Source of the DNA: Phycisphaeraceae bacterium
GTDB taxonomy: Bacteria; Planctomycetota; Phycisphaerae; Phycisphaerales; UBA1924
DNA length: 64,000 nt
Reading direction: 5' to 3'
NCBI GenBank assembly: GCA_023898685.1
Contig: CP060234.1
Coordinates: 1,736,001-1,800,000 of the forward strand
Shown here: positions 51,948-59,625 of the stretch, one piece after another
Layout of the letters: every line of letters begins with the position of its first letter
How positions within the stretch are numbered: the first letter of the stretch is position 1
Notes under the pieces: model-generated
What the model was told of the DNA's origin: nothing
Database searches by the model: none
Seen by the model: only the letters and a program-made list of their open reading frames with translations
Made by a program: the position numbers and the translations under genes

Positions 51948-52784
51948 ATGATGCAGGTGTCCGTCGATCGACCATTCCGCCTGCCGGTGTGCGCGGCCGC
52001 GAGCGTCGTGCCGATGGTCGCCGCCGGACTCAACGCGACGCCGACGTCGGGCGGGAGCAACGCGCCAGATCCCGCGATCAAGTTCGACACCTCGTTGCGG
52101 CTGCTCACGGTGCTTCCGTTGCCACCCGACGAGGCCGAAGCCGTTGAGGAGGGCGACGGGCCGTTCAGGTTGAAACCGAACGCGGCGCCGAGGCCCTGGC
52201 TGGACTACGACGCCGAGATGGAGCAGATCGAGCTGCCCGAGTACGACGCGTCCGCGGATGCCCAGTCGTGGCGGCTCCAGTATGAACGGCAGACCCAGCT
52301 CGTCGACGGCGGCTTCGGCCGGCCTCCCTCGTCCGACGAGACCGCGTCGTCCTACTTCGAATCGAAGGGCGAGCGGTTCGACCGCTATGCTCTCTCGCTC
52401 GAGTGGACGCCGGGCGACCCCGACGACGACCTGCAATGGCTCGTGATCGGCGGGCTGCACGCGATCCGCGCCAACATCGGCAAGCTCAACCAGGCGACGC
52501 TTGGGCTCACCGAGGCCCGCGGCATGGTCGCCATCCCCACCGTCGGCACGGGTTTCCGCTGGGCGCCCACCGATGGCCTCTCCTTCTCGACCACCGCGGC
52601 GACGCAGTCGATCGACCAGAGCGCCAGTATGCTCGAGATCGTGTTCAGCGCCCAGATCCGTCTTGCCCCCCTCGTCGGGCTGACCGCGGGCTACGAGTTC
52701 TACCGTTCAGACATGACCGTCGAGGACCTGCGGACCTCCCTGAACCGCGAGGGCGTGTTCGCAAAGCTGTCGATACGGTTTTGA
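51948..52784 (+). CDS. Probable exported beta-barrel-like protein, unknown function
   Basis: A 278-residue protein with a likely signal peptide (about 1-28: RPFRLPVCAAASVVPMVAAG). The middle is acidic and Pro-rich. From about residue 145 it alternates short amphipathic strands (RYALSLEWTPGDPDDDLQWL, GFRWAPTDGLSFSTTAAT, LAPLVGLTAGYEFY), ending in KLSIRF. A C-terminal aromatic after alternating hydrophobics is the usual assembly signal of outer-membrane barrels. No named family is recognised. ATG at 51948 or 51951 are equivalent. A repeat at 52787 follows the stop directly. Confidence 0.65.
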   Translation: MMQVSVDRPFRLPVCAAASVVPMVAAGLNATPTSGGSNAPDPAIKFDTSLRLLTVLPLPPDEAEAVEEGDGPFRLKPNAAPRPWLDYDAEMEQIELPEYDASADAQSWRLQYERQTQLVDGGFGRPPSSDETASSYFESKGERFDRYALSLEWTPGDPDDDLQWLVIGGLHAIRANIGKLNQATLGLTEARGMVAIPTVGTGFRWAPTDGLSFSTTAATQSIDQSASMLEIVFSAQIRLAPLVGLTAGYEFYRSDMTVEDLRTSLNREGVFAKLSIRF

Positions 52785-52786
52785 GG

Positions 52787-52818
52787 GCAGGGACCGGGGA
52801 CCGGGGACCGGGCACCAG
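52787..52818. repeat. CCGGGGA heptamer repeat, copy 2
   Basis: Three near-tandem GACCGGG(G) units start at 52787. Read in reverse complement this matches 53333-53370 almost exactly over about 23 nt, so the two copies flank the gene at 52835 in inverted orientation. Confidence 0.7.
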
Positions 52819-52834
52819 TGGGGAGAGGATCGCC

Positions 52835-53320
52835 GTGGGGTTTGGCAGGTACAGGCGATTCCTCGAGCGTCGCGGCGCGCCGCTCTACGAGCAGAACAAG
52901 ATGCTCTCGCCCGCCACGGGCGTCCTGATCGGACTCGTCGCTTTGAGCACGGCGCTTTTCTTCTTCACCCTGCACAAGACGCAGCCGGTGCGCCGGTTGT
53001 CGATCCTCATCAGCGTGCCGACAGCCGTCTGGATGCTCGCCCGCTCCGTCCGCATCGAGCGCGCGATGCGCACCGCGGCGACCGAGACCGAGGGATGCTG
53101 CTGCCCCCGGTGCCTCTACGACCTCCGCGAATCCCCGCCGGACGAGGCTTGCCCGGAGTGCGGCGAGATGACGCCGAGGGCGGAGTTGCCCCGCATCTGG
53201 AGCAAATACACGCCCAAGGACGGCCCGGGCTGGCGAACCGCGAGAATGCTCGAACAATACGAGCAGGCCGACCGCCCCGACACGCCGCCGAGGGACTCGG
53301 GCTCACCCCCCGATCAGTGA
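52835..53320 (+). CDS. Small membrane protein with zinc ribbon
   Basis: A 161-residue protein. A basic N-terminus (RYRRFLERRG) precedes two hydrophobic helices (about 28-50 and 60-75). A zinc-ribbon-like CCPRCLYDLRESP and ACPECGEM follow at about residues 87-110, with paired CxxC knuckles. The tail is polar. This CxxCxYDLR..CPECG pattern is frequent in planctomycete membrane proteins of unknown function. GTG 52835 follows GGAGAGG by 6 nt. The gene is bracketed by inverted copies of a short repeat. Confidence 0.78.
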   Translation: MGFGRYRRFLERRGAPLYEQNKMLSPATGVLIGLVALSTALFFFTLHKTQPVRRLSILISVPTAVWMLARSVRIERAMRTAATETEGCCCPRCLYDLRESPPDEACPECGEMTPRAELPRIWSKYTPKDGPGWRTARMLEQYEQADRPDTPPRDSGSPPDQ

Positions 53321-53332
53321 TCCCGTCTGTCC

Positions 53333-53370
53333 CGGTGCCCGGTGCCTGGTCCCCGGTCCCCGGTCCCTGC
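53333..53370. repeat. GGTCCCC heptamer repeat, copy 3
   Basis: CGGTGCCCGGTGCC runs into GGTCCCC units ending CCCTGC. It is the inverted counterpart of 52787-52818, and its first half resembles 48108-48130. It lies between convergent genes; no CRISPR-like spacing is present. Confidence 0.7.
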
Positions 53371-54558
53371 TCACCCCATCAACCCCGCCAGCACCTCCAG
53401 CCCCCTCTTCAGTTTGTCGTCGGGTGTGGCGAAGCTGATACGGAAGTGGGTGTCTCGCTTCGAGAAGACGTGGCCCGGAATCATGAGCACGTTGTGCTCC
53501 AGGCACTTCTCGAAGAAGGCCGACGCCGTCATCCCCAACCGCTCCGGCACCCGCACGAACGCGTAGAACGCCCCGTCGGGTGTGACGAGATCGGTCACGG
53601 GGGATAGCTTGCCGACCACCAGGCTCCGCCGCGTCTCGAACGCCGCAACAGTCGTGCGCATGTCGGTGTCGAAGGCCGCGATCGCCGAGGCCTGGAGCGG
53701 CGACGGCGCGCACACGAACGTGTATTGCTGGAGCTTGGTCATCGCCCCGAGCACAGGCGCGGGCCCCGCGGCATAGCCCAGCCGCCAGCCCGTGCAGCCG
53801 TAGGTCTTGCCGAATCCACGAACGAGCAATACGTCGTTCTCCGAGCCCTGGAAGCGGGCGGGGCTGGGGCACCGCAAGTGATGCGGATCGCCCGCCGCCG
53901 GCTGCGTGCGCGCCTCGCGGAACGCGAACTCGTCGTAGATCTCGTCGGCGATGAGCAGCACACCCCGCGAGCGGCAGAGTTCGAGCAGGTCGCGGCATTC
54001 GTCGGCGCTCAGCGCCACGCCGGCCGGGTTCGACGGCGAGCAATAGAGCACCGCCTTCGTGCGCGCGGTCAGCAGCGGCTCCACCCGCTCGGCCGTGATC
54101 CGGAAGTCGGGATAGGTATCGCACAGCACCGCCTTGGCCCCGCACATCGTCGCGAGTTCGGGGTAGCTCACGAAGTACGGATCGGGGATCACGACCTCGT
54201 CGCCCGGGCTGAGCAGGCTCATGAACGCGAGGTGGAGCGCCCCGCTCGTGCCGCTGGTGACCATCACGCCGGGCCCATCCCCGGGTTTGAGCGAGCAACT
54301 CCAGCCGACGTCATGCTTCAGATGCGCCGCGATCCGTTCACGCAACGCGGGCGAGCCCTGTGTGAGCGTGTACCCGTTCTGGTCGTGATTGATCGCGTCG
54401 ATCGCGGCCTTCTTCAGGGCATGGGGCACCTGAAAATCGGGCTGCCCGATGCTCAGGTTGATCGGGTCCCTGAGCCCCGCGGCGAGCTCGAACACGCGGC
54501 GGATGCCCGAGGCGTCAATCGAGCGCGCCCGGTCGGAGAGCAAAGTGGAGGTGTCCAT
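53371..54558 (-). CDS. Aspartate-type PLP aminotransferase (class I/II)
   Basis: A 395-residue fold-type I aminotransferase. It has INLSIGQPDFQVPHALK, NGYTLTQGSPALRERIA, MVTSGTSGALHLAF (PLP phosphate region), YCSPSNPAGVALSADE, VLLIADEIYDEFAF (Asp-Tyr contact to PLP), the Schiff-base lysine in LLVRGFGKTYGCTGWRLGY, and a final FRISFATPDD with the substrate carboxylate Arg. The insertion of about 25 residues between DEFAF and the PLP lysine (AAGDPHHLRCPSPARFQGS) is longer than in most homologues. Substrate is uncertain. TACGCT ends 5 nt before the ATG. Confidence 0.9.
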   Translation of the reverse strand: MDTSTLLSDRARSIDASGIRRVFELAAGLRDPINLSIGQPDFQVPHALKKAAIDAINHDQNGYTLTQGSPALRERIAAHLKHDVGWSCSLKPGDGPGVMVTSGTSGALHLAFMSLLSPGDEVVIPDPYFVSYPELATMCGAKAVLCDTYPDFRITAERVEPLLTARTKAVLYCSPSNPAGVALSADECRDLLELCRSRGVLLIADEIYDEFAFREARTQPAAGDPHHLRCPSPARFQGSENDVLLVRGFGKTYGCTGWRLGYAAGPAPVLGAMTKLQQYTFVCAPSPLQASAIAAFDTDMRTTVAAFETRRSLVVGKLSPVTDLVTPDGAFYAFVRVPERLGMTASAFFEKCLEHNVLMIPGHVFSKRDTHFRISFATPDDKLKRGLEVLAGLMG

Positions 54559-54563
54559 GCAAA

Positions 54564-54569
54564 AGCGTA
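54564..54569 (-). promoter_or_regulatory. -10-like TACGCT, 5 nt before the aspartate-type aminotransferase
   Basis: Minus-strand TACGCT ends 5 nt before ATG 54558; no Shine-Dalgarno. Confidence 0.45.
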
Positions 54570-54597
54570 GACGACCGCGGCGAGCAATGGGGCACGT

Positions 54598-55668
54598 TCA
54601 CTCCCCGAGCAGCGCCTCTATTAGGCCCTGACGCCGCTCGTGCCCCGGCTCCGGCGACACGACGCCGAAGTAGGACGCGAGCTCCCAGTAGTGCCACGAG
54701 CAGCCCGCCCGCTCGGCCTCGTCACGCATCGCCCGCGTCCAGAGCACGCGAGAGTCCATGTCCGCCCGGTGGAACGCGCCGAACTCCCCGAGATGCATCG
54801 GCCGGCCGTGCTCGCTTCCCCACGCCTTCACCGTCTCGAAGAGGGCTCGCAGCTCGGCGCGTTCCTCTTCGGTGCCCCGCCACTCGGTGCCGACCCACTC
54901 TTTCGAGTGCTCGCCCACCCACCCCGCGCCCTGGTGGGTGAATCGGAACGGGTCGTAGCAGTGCACCGTGACGATGAGGTTCGGGTCGTCGGGCAGATGC
55001 AGCGTGTCGAGGGCCCCGATGCTGTTCCAACGCCCCGGGCCCACGATCACGGCGCGAGTCGGATTGCTCGCCCGCACCGCCGCGAGGGCTCGGGGCAGCA
55101 GCGAGTTCCATCGGTCGGGTGTCAGCTTGTCGTGCGGCTCGTTGAGCAGCTCGAAGACGACCGAGGGCGGCGCATCCCTGAAGTGCTCACCGATCTGCCG
55201 CCACAGCGAGACAAACCGGTCGGCGCTCGCCTCGGGATCGGCGTACAGCTCCTCGTAGTGGTGCACGTTCACGATGATCGGCATGCCCAACTCGGTCGCC
55301 TGCCGCACCGCGGAGTCCACCACACCGAAGAACCCGGCTTCGATCGTGTAGGGCGCGGTTTTCTCGGCGTAGTCCGACCACCGCACCGGCAGGCGGATCG
55401 AGTCGAAACCCAGCGTGTGCGCGGTCTCGATCATCCAGGGCTCGAACTTCGATCCCCACTGGCGATTCTTGGGCGATTCGAGCACGTTCCCGAGGTTCAC
55501 GCCCCGACCGAACGCCCGGCACACGCGGACCGTCTCGGGCGTCGTCGAGCCGAACATCTCGTCGCGTGCGGCCGACCGCTCGGCGGGCTCGCCTCCATGC
55601 GCCGTGAACGCGAACGCGGTAAGGCAGGCGGCCATGAACAACGCCGGCAACGGCGACGGGATCGGCAT
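54598..55668 (-). CDS. Secreted GH5 family glycoside hydrolase (cellulase-like)
   Basis: A 356-residue exported TIM-barrel hydrolase. A signal peptide (about 1-25, FTAHG) precedes FGRGVNLGNVLES. GH5 landmarks are FDSIRLPVRWSDY, NVHHYEELY, the acid/base Glu177 in FELLNEPHD, VHCYDPFRFTHQG and the nucleophile Glu295 in HLGEFGAF. Family members cleave beta-1,4-glucans, mannans or xylans. Start at 55668 gives a normal signal peptide; no Shine-Dalgarno or clear -10 is visible. It follows the metallophosphoesterase by 13 bp, so the two may be co-transcribed. Confidence 0.9.
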   Translation of the reverse strand: MPIPSPLPALFMAACLTAFAFTAHGGEPAERSAARDEMFGSTTPETVRVCRAFGRGVNLGNVLESPKNRQWGSKFEPWMIETAHTLGFDSIRLPVRWSDYAEKTAPYTIEAGFFGVVDSAVRQATELGMPIIVNVHHYEELYADPEASADRFVSLWRQIGEHFRDAPPSVVFELLNEPHDKLTPDRWNSLLPRALAAVRASNPTRAVIVGPGRWNSIGALDTLHLPDDPNLIVTVHCYDPFRFTHQGAGWVGEHSKEWVGTEWRGTEEERAELRALFETVKAWGSEHGRPMHLGEFGAFHRADMDSRVLWTRAMRDEAERAGCSWHYWELASYFGVVSPEPGHERRQGLIEALLGE

Positions 55669-55681
55669 CGGGGAATCCCCC

Positions 55682-56602
55682 TCAGGTCATGTCCGCTAAC
55701 CGGTGCACCAGGCCCACGGCCTCCTCGGGCCGGGGCGGATGCTCGAGGTCGATCGGCAGATAGACACCCTCGTGGTGGTCGGAGTTGACGACGATGGCGT
55801 TGGGCTTGAACAGCATCGCCCCGCCGGGCACGTGCTCGTGGCCCAGGATGAACATGTTGATGCCCCAGCGCTCGACCAGGTCCTCGAGCTGGTCGCCGTC
55901 GTAGCCGCGGCCCCAGACCATCAGGTGGGCCGAGCCCTTGCGGGGGACGTAGTCGTCGTCGATCAGGTCACGCTCGATGACCGTCGCGTCAAACTTGTGC
56001 ATCGCGCCCACCCCGGGCAGGCTGTGGGCGCAGAGGATGTCGCCATTCCGCGAGACACACCGGAGCGCCAGCGGCATGGAGCGCACGAACTCGGCGATCG
56101 CGTCGGCCACCGCCGGCGTGTCGTCGCCGAACGCGTATTCCAGCCCCGCGTTGAACGCCTCGACGACGCGGATGCCCCCCTTGACGATCCCCGCACCGAT
56201 GACCTGGCTCAGTTCGTGATTGGCCAGCATCGTGTGCACGTGCTCCGGGTGGTCGGCCTTCAACGCCGCAACCCGGGCCAGCGCGCGGTAGGAGAAGTCC
56301 ATCCCGTTCATCAGGTTGTCCGAGTGGATCACCTCGTGCAACACCAGGTGCTTGGGATCGGGGAAGGCGTCGAGCTCGGCCGCCTCCGCGTCGTCCCGCG
56401 CGTGCCCCTCGAAGCCCGCGATGTCCACCAGCCTCTGGAGGTGCAGCGGGTTGTCGTGCAGGTCGCCCGTGGCGATCAGCGTGCCGGGCGGACCGATCCG
56501 GTCGATCGACCCCACGCGGCACCGGGCCGATCGGTTCGCGTCGGCGCCCTCGCGGAAGACGTCGATCGTGACGGCCGGGTCCTGGAGATCGATATGGCGC
56601 AA
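55682..56602 (-). CDS. Metallophosphoesterase
   Basis: A 306-residue calcineurin-like phosphoesterase. Visible elements are ATGDLHDNPLHLQRL (GDxHDN dimetal site), a LANHELSQ block in place of the usual GNHE, CAHSLPGVG (His ligand), HLMVWGRGYDG and FILGHEHVPGG (GHxH). It would hydrolyse a phospho-ester, perhaps a phosphoprotein, given its neighbour. TTG at 56602 is the start; it lies 3 bp after the kinase stop, so the two form an operon and a phosphatase-kinase pair is plausible. No signal peptide. Confidence 0.82.
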   Translation of the reverse strand: MRHIDLQDPAVTIDVFREGADANRSARCRVGSIDRIGPPGTLIATGDLHDNPLHLQRLVDIAGFEGHARDDAEAAELDAFPDPKHLVLHEVIHSDNLMNGMDFSYRALARVAALKADHPEHVHTMLANHELSQVIGAGIVKGGIRVVEAFNAGLEYAFGDDTPAVADAIAEFVRSMPLALRCVSRNGDILCAHSLPGVGAMHKFDATVIERDLIDDDYVPRKGSAHLMVWGRGYDGDQLEDLVERWGINMFILGHEHVPGGAMLFKPNAIVVNSDHHEGVYLPIDLEHPPRPEEAVGLVHRLADMT

Positions 56603-56605
56603 GGC

Positions 56606-57508
56606 TCAGGCCTCTTCGTCCACGACCTGAGCGGCCGGGGACTGGCGCATCGATCGCTCGGCGCGCAGCTTGCCCAGGATCAGTTCGAGGCGATCGGCCA
56701 CCTCGCGCATCGACGCGGGCCGGTCGTCGGGGTTCACCTCGACGCACCGCATGATCAGCTCGTCGAGCATCTGGGGCACGCGCGGGTTGATCTCAACCGT
56801 CCTCGCCGGCTTCTCGATCAGGTTGTCGTCCTTCGAGCCCACGAGCGAGTCGCCCCGCCCCAGCGCCGTCGGGATGTTCTTGCGCGTCATCACCCAGTAC
56901 ATCGTGGCGCCGAAGTTGTACACGTCGGTCCGCTCGGTGATCGCCCGCCGGTGCACCTGCTCGGGCGCGATGTAGTCGGGCGTGCCCTGGATCCGAGGCT
57001 TGATCGTCCCCGCCTTGCACGACTGGCCCAGGTCGATGATCTTCGCGGTCCCGTCGTCGGAGACGACGATATTGTTGGGCTTCATGTCGGCGTGGATGTA
57101 CCCGCGCCCGTGCATGTGCCCCAGCCCGTGGGCGACCTGCCGGAAGATGTCGATCGCGCTCTCGAACGTCGCGGGCGGGTGCCGCTCCATCGACATCCCG
57201 TCGACGAGTTCCATCACCAGGAACAGCTCTTTGGTCCGGAGCAGCGTTCCCTTCTTGATGAGCTTGGGGATCTTGCGGATCGCCGGGTGGCTGAGCGCCT
57301 GCGCCGTCTTCTGCTCGATCTCGGCCTGGTCGAGGAAACGCTGGTCCTTCTCCGAGAGCTTCTGGACGTGCTTGAGCGCCCAGATCTGCTTGGTCCGCTG
57401 GTCCTGGGCCAGGTAGATGATCGAGGCCGCCCCGCGGCCGATCTCCGCGAGGATGCGGTGACCCTCGATCACGTCACCTTTCTGTTTGGCAACCAGTTCG
57501 TCCGCCAT
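56606..57508 (-). CDS. Ser/Thr protein kinase with atypical catalytic loop
   Basis: A 300-residue soluble Hanks-type kinase without extra domains or a membrane helix. The glycine loop is degenerate (IGRGAASIIY, third Gly missing). ATP-binding Lys is in WALKHV. The catalytic loop is IHADMKPNN, with Ala in place of the HRD Arg, and DFG reads DLG (KIIDLGQS). TPDYIAPEQ corresponds to the APE region and RPASMREV to the C-lobe. The required Lys, Asp and Asn are present, so activity is plausible, but regulation by activation-loop phosphorylation is less likely without the Arg. It precedes a phosphoesterase by 3 bp. Confidence 0.88.
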   Translation of the reverse strand: MADELVAKQKGDVIEGHRILAEIGRGAASIIYLAQDQRTKQIWALKHVQKLSEKDQRFLDQAEIEQKTAQALSHPAIRKIPKLIKKGTLLRTKELFLVMELVDGMSMERHPPATFESAIDIFRQVAHGLGHMHGRGYIHADMKPNNIVVSDDGTAKIIDLGQSCKAGTIKPRIQGTPDYIAPEQVHRRAITERTDVYNFGATMYWVMTRKNIPTALGRGDSLVGSKDDNLIEKPARTVEINPRVPQMLDELIMRCVEVNPDDRPASMREVADRLELILGKLRAERSMRQSPAAQVVDEEA

Positions 57509-57655
57509 CCGGGCCGCTCACTCCGATCCAACCACCGATCCCCGGGTGAGCTCGACCCCACGGGGCTCGCCCCCTGGGCGCCGATCCCACCCGCCGCGGG
57601 GCACTCGGGCGCACCGCGATGGACCGCACGCGCCCCGCACGACGGGACGAATCGC

Positions 57656-57684
57656 ATTCTACGTCCCACGGCGCGGGGCGTCAC
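57656..57684 (-). promoter_or_regulatory. Sigma-70-like promoter of the kinase/phosphoesterase operon
   Basis: On the minus strand GTGACG (57684-57679) and TAGAAT (57661-57656) are separated by 17 bp, with 4 and 5 of 6 consensus matches. The expected start would leave a leader of about 140 nt before the kinase ATG at 57508. Confidence 0.45.
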
Positions 57685-57691
57685 ACCAGAT

Positions 57692-57701
57692 TGTCCGGAC
57701 A
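57692..57701. promoter_or_regulatory. Perfect palindrome TGTCCGGACA, candidate operator
   Basis: The 10-bp palindrome lies 7 bp upstream of the -35 element on the minus strand, in a 292-bp gene-free stretch (57509-57800) that otherwise shows nothing recognisable. Confidence 0.35.
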
Positions 57702-57800
57702 CACCGACTTCTGCCCCTGCGCACGACCGGCGCGCCCCGGCCATTATCGGCAGGTCGGGCGGTGTCGAGGCCCTGCAATCCGGGGGGACGATTCACGAAC

Positions 57801-58484
57801 TCACCGGTCGAGCAGGTCAACCACCTGATCGAGCACCGAGGCCGGGAAGTAACGGCCGGGCGACGATACCGCCGCAAGGTCGCTGTGCAGATAGATCCGC
57901 TCGGGCGGGATGTCGAGCCTGCGGGCCAGTTCGGCCGTGAGAGCGACGAGCCGGCTGATCTGCGTCGGGGAGAACGGACGGCGATCGCCGTTGCCCACCA
58001 GCGCGACGCCGATCGCGTGCTGGTTCCAGTCGGCCCCGCCCGGCCCGGCGACATGCGCCCCGGCGAGCTGGTCAAGCCAGCGGAAGCCGACGTGGATCTC
58101 GCCGTCGCCCATCTGCACGCCGTTGCCGATCACGAAGTCATAGCCCAGCCCGGCCAGGCCCGCCTCGCGGGCGGCGGCGTCGAGCGAGGCCGGCGAGCCG
58201 GACGGCAGGCCCGTGTCGTGGATGACGATCGCGTCCCAGCGGCCCGGCTCGATCGGCGTCCGGGTGTCGAACACCGACTCGATGCCCGACGCCGTGTTCA
58301 CGCTCGCCAGGGCGGTGACCGTCCGGCCCGTCAGCGGGCCCGACCCGCGCCCGCCCAGCACGAAGAGTGAGGCGGTGACCAGCGTCATCGCCGCGGCGAA
58401 GCTCGCCCAGACGATGCGCGTCCGGGGCGAAACCCGGTGTCCGCGAACCGCGCTGTTGGTGGACTGTGAACTGCGGTGGGTCAT
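57801..58484 (-). CDS. N-acetylmuramoyl-L-alanine amidase/PGRP-like protein
   Basis: A 227-residue protein with an N-terminal membrane anchor (about 24-45: VWASFAAAMTLVTASLFVL) and an exported amidase_2/PGRP-like domain. The zinc-type His is in AIVIHDTGLPSGS; later family positions are GYDFVIGNG, HVAG, NQHAIGVALVGNGDRR and YLHSDLAAVSSPGRYFP. Amidases of this fold cut the peptide from the glycan of peptidoglycan. Zinc ligation appears to use two His residues, and the third ligand (Cys or Asp in active forms) is not certain, so activity versus binding is open. Confidence 0.8.
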   Translation of the reverse strand: MTHRSSQSTNSAVRGHRVSPRTRIVWASFAAAMTLVTASLFVLGGRGSGPLTGRTVTALASVNTASGIESVFDTRTPIEPGRWDAIVIHDTGLPSGSPASLDAAAREAGLAGLGYDFVIGNGVQMGDGEIHVGFRWLDQLAGAHVAGPGGADWNQHAIGVALVGNGDRRPFSPTQISRLVALTAELARRLDIPPERIYLHSDLAAVSSPGRYFPASVLDQVVDLLDR

Positions 58485-58677
58485 CCGTGAGCACCCTGCC
58501 TGAAAGTCGGTCTGTCCGGGAGCCCCACGGGCCCAAGTCCACCGGGCCGCGGAAGCGTCAGAATGGTCACAGCCCGACTCTCCGGCAGGCTATCACCGCA
58601 TCGGATGTTCGCCGCGCCGTTCTTGCTAAATTCATGCAAGAAAGTCGGAATCAAAGTCAAGTTCGCGCGTCTGTCGC

Positions 58678-58914
58678 TCAGCGCCGTCCGATCAGTCGTC
58701 CGCGTAGGTTGGGCCGCTTCGCTCCGTACTCGTCGCTGAGGTAGGCCGGCGCATACTCGTCGCGCACAAGGTCGTAGCGGTCGAACTGTGACCGCTCGTC
58801 ATCCGCGAGGATCGGCGCCTTGCGGCAGCCCGGCAGGACCGCGCCGCACAGCAAAACCAGCCCGACCACCAGCGTTCGCCTGCATCTTGTGGTGCCATCG
58901 TGCGACATCATCAT
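58678..58914 (-). CDS. Small lipoprotein
   Basis: A 78-residue lipoprotein. A signal peptide with hydrophobic core TLVVGLVLLCGAV leads to a lipobox VLPGC; the short mature part is acidic then basic (DDERSQFDRYDLVRDEYAP, LSDEYGAKRPNLRGRL). A tail of the RPNLRGRL form recurs on small Phycisphaerae lipoproteins, to my knowledge of unknown role. Three ATG codons stand in a row; the first (58914) is chosen because TACACT ends 5 nt before it. A perfect 15-bp palindrome overlaps that hexamer. Confidence 0.65.
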   Translation of the reverse strand: MMMSHDGTTRCRRTLVVGLVLLCGAVLPGCRKAPILADDERSQFDRYDLVRDEYAPAYLSDEYGAKRPNLRGRLIGRR

Positions 58915-58919
58915 CGCAC

Positions 58920-58925
58920 AGTGTA
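58920..58925 (-). promoter_or_regulatory. -10-like TACACT, 5 nt before the small lipoprotein
   Basis: Minus-strand TACACT ends 5 nt before ATG 58914 and overlaps the edge of the 15-bp palindrome. Confidence 0.4.
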
Positions 58926-58953
58926 CCGCGGCCCGGCACGGGCCGCGGTACAC
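58921..58953. repeat. Perfect 15-bp palindrome at a start region
   Basis: GTGTACCGCGGCCCG (58921-58935) and CGGGCCGCGGTACAC (58939-58953) pair perfectly with a 3-nt loop. It lies 6 bp upstream of the lipoprotein ATG, overlaps its -10-like hexamer, and belongs to the same look-alike set as 40941-41011. Confidence 0.8.
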
Positions 58954-59070
58954 CGATCCAAAGGAGAGGAAGAAACGGGACGCGGGTCACGCGACGCGCC
59001 CGCAGAGAGATACCGGTCCAACCGCCGGGACGTTGCTCTTTGGATCGAAGCAAGCCGACAATGTCGGAAG

Positions 59071-59625
59071 TTAGACCGGGCGAACCGCCCCGCGCTCGTC
59101 CAGCCGAACCCAACCACGATCCAAAAACATCCGGATCGCCGCGTACATCGTCGCGCTGACTGCCGTGGACACGTTGAGCGACCGCTCATCGGGCACCATG
59201 GGCAGCCCGACGACGCTGTCTGGATATTGTTCGATGATCCCGGCGGGCAGGCCGCGGCTCTCACGACCGAAGACCAGATGATCGCCCGGTTGGATCGCTG
59301 CGTCGAACACGGGCCGCGTCGCCCGGGCCGTCAGCAGCCAGCGTCGCGCCGAAGGCGTTGCTCCCTTGTAGGCCTCCCAGGACGCGTGCTGTCGCACGTC
59401 GAGGCGGGGCCAATAGTCGAGCCCCGCGCGCCGGCACGCTTTCTCGGACACGTCGAACCCGAGCGGCTCGATAAGATGGAGCGCCGACGCCAGCGCGACG
59501 CACGTCCGGCCGATGTTGCCCGTGTTGTTCGGGATCTCCGGCTCGTGCAGCACCACATGCAGCAACGGGCCGCGCCCGATCCAGGCGGTGCCGCCCGGCC
59601 CGGCGGCGGGATGCTCAGCCCCCAT
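59071..59625 (-). CDS. trmL: tRNA (cytidine/uridine-2'-O-)-methyltransferase TrmL
   Basis: A 184-residue SPOUT methyltransferase that 2'-O-methylates the wobble base 34 of tRNA-Leu isoacceptors. The family motifs are present: VVLHEPEIPNNTGNIGRTC near the N-terminus, HLVFGRESRGLP (motif 2) and RSLNVSTAVSATMYAA (motif 3, SAM knot). A ten-residue N-terminal extension (GAEHPAAGPG) precedes the usual start. The ATG at 59625 overlaps the upstream stop by 11 bp, so it is the last gene of the operon 62224-59071. Confidence 0.93.
   Translation of the reverse strand: MGAEHPAAGPGGTAWIGRGPLLHVVLHEPEIPNNTGNIGRTCVALASALHLIEPLGFDVSEKACRRAGLDYWPRLDVRQHASWEAYKGATPSARRWLLTARATRPVFDAAIQPGDHLVFGRESRGLPAGIIEQYPDSVVGLPMVPDERSLNVSTAVSATMYAAIRMFLDRGWVRLDERGAVRPV

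Noticed and set aside
52787..53370. CRISPR-like interpretation of the GGTCCCC and GGCAC heptamer repeats (also 63274-63393)
   Set aside because: Units are tandem or inverted without unique spacers of constant length, and no cas gene is present.
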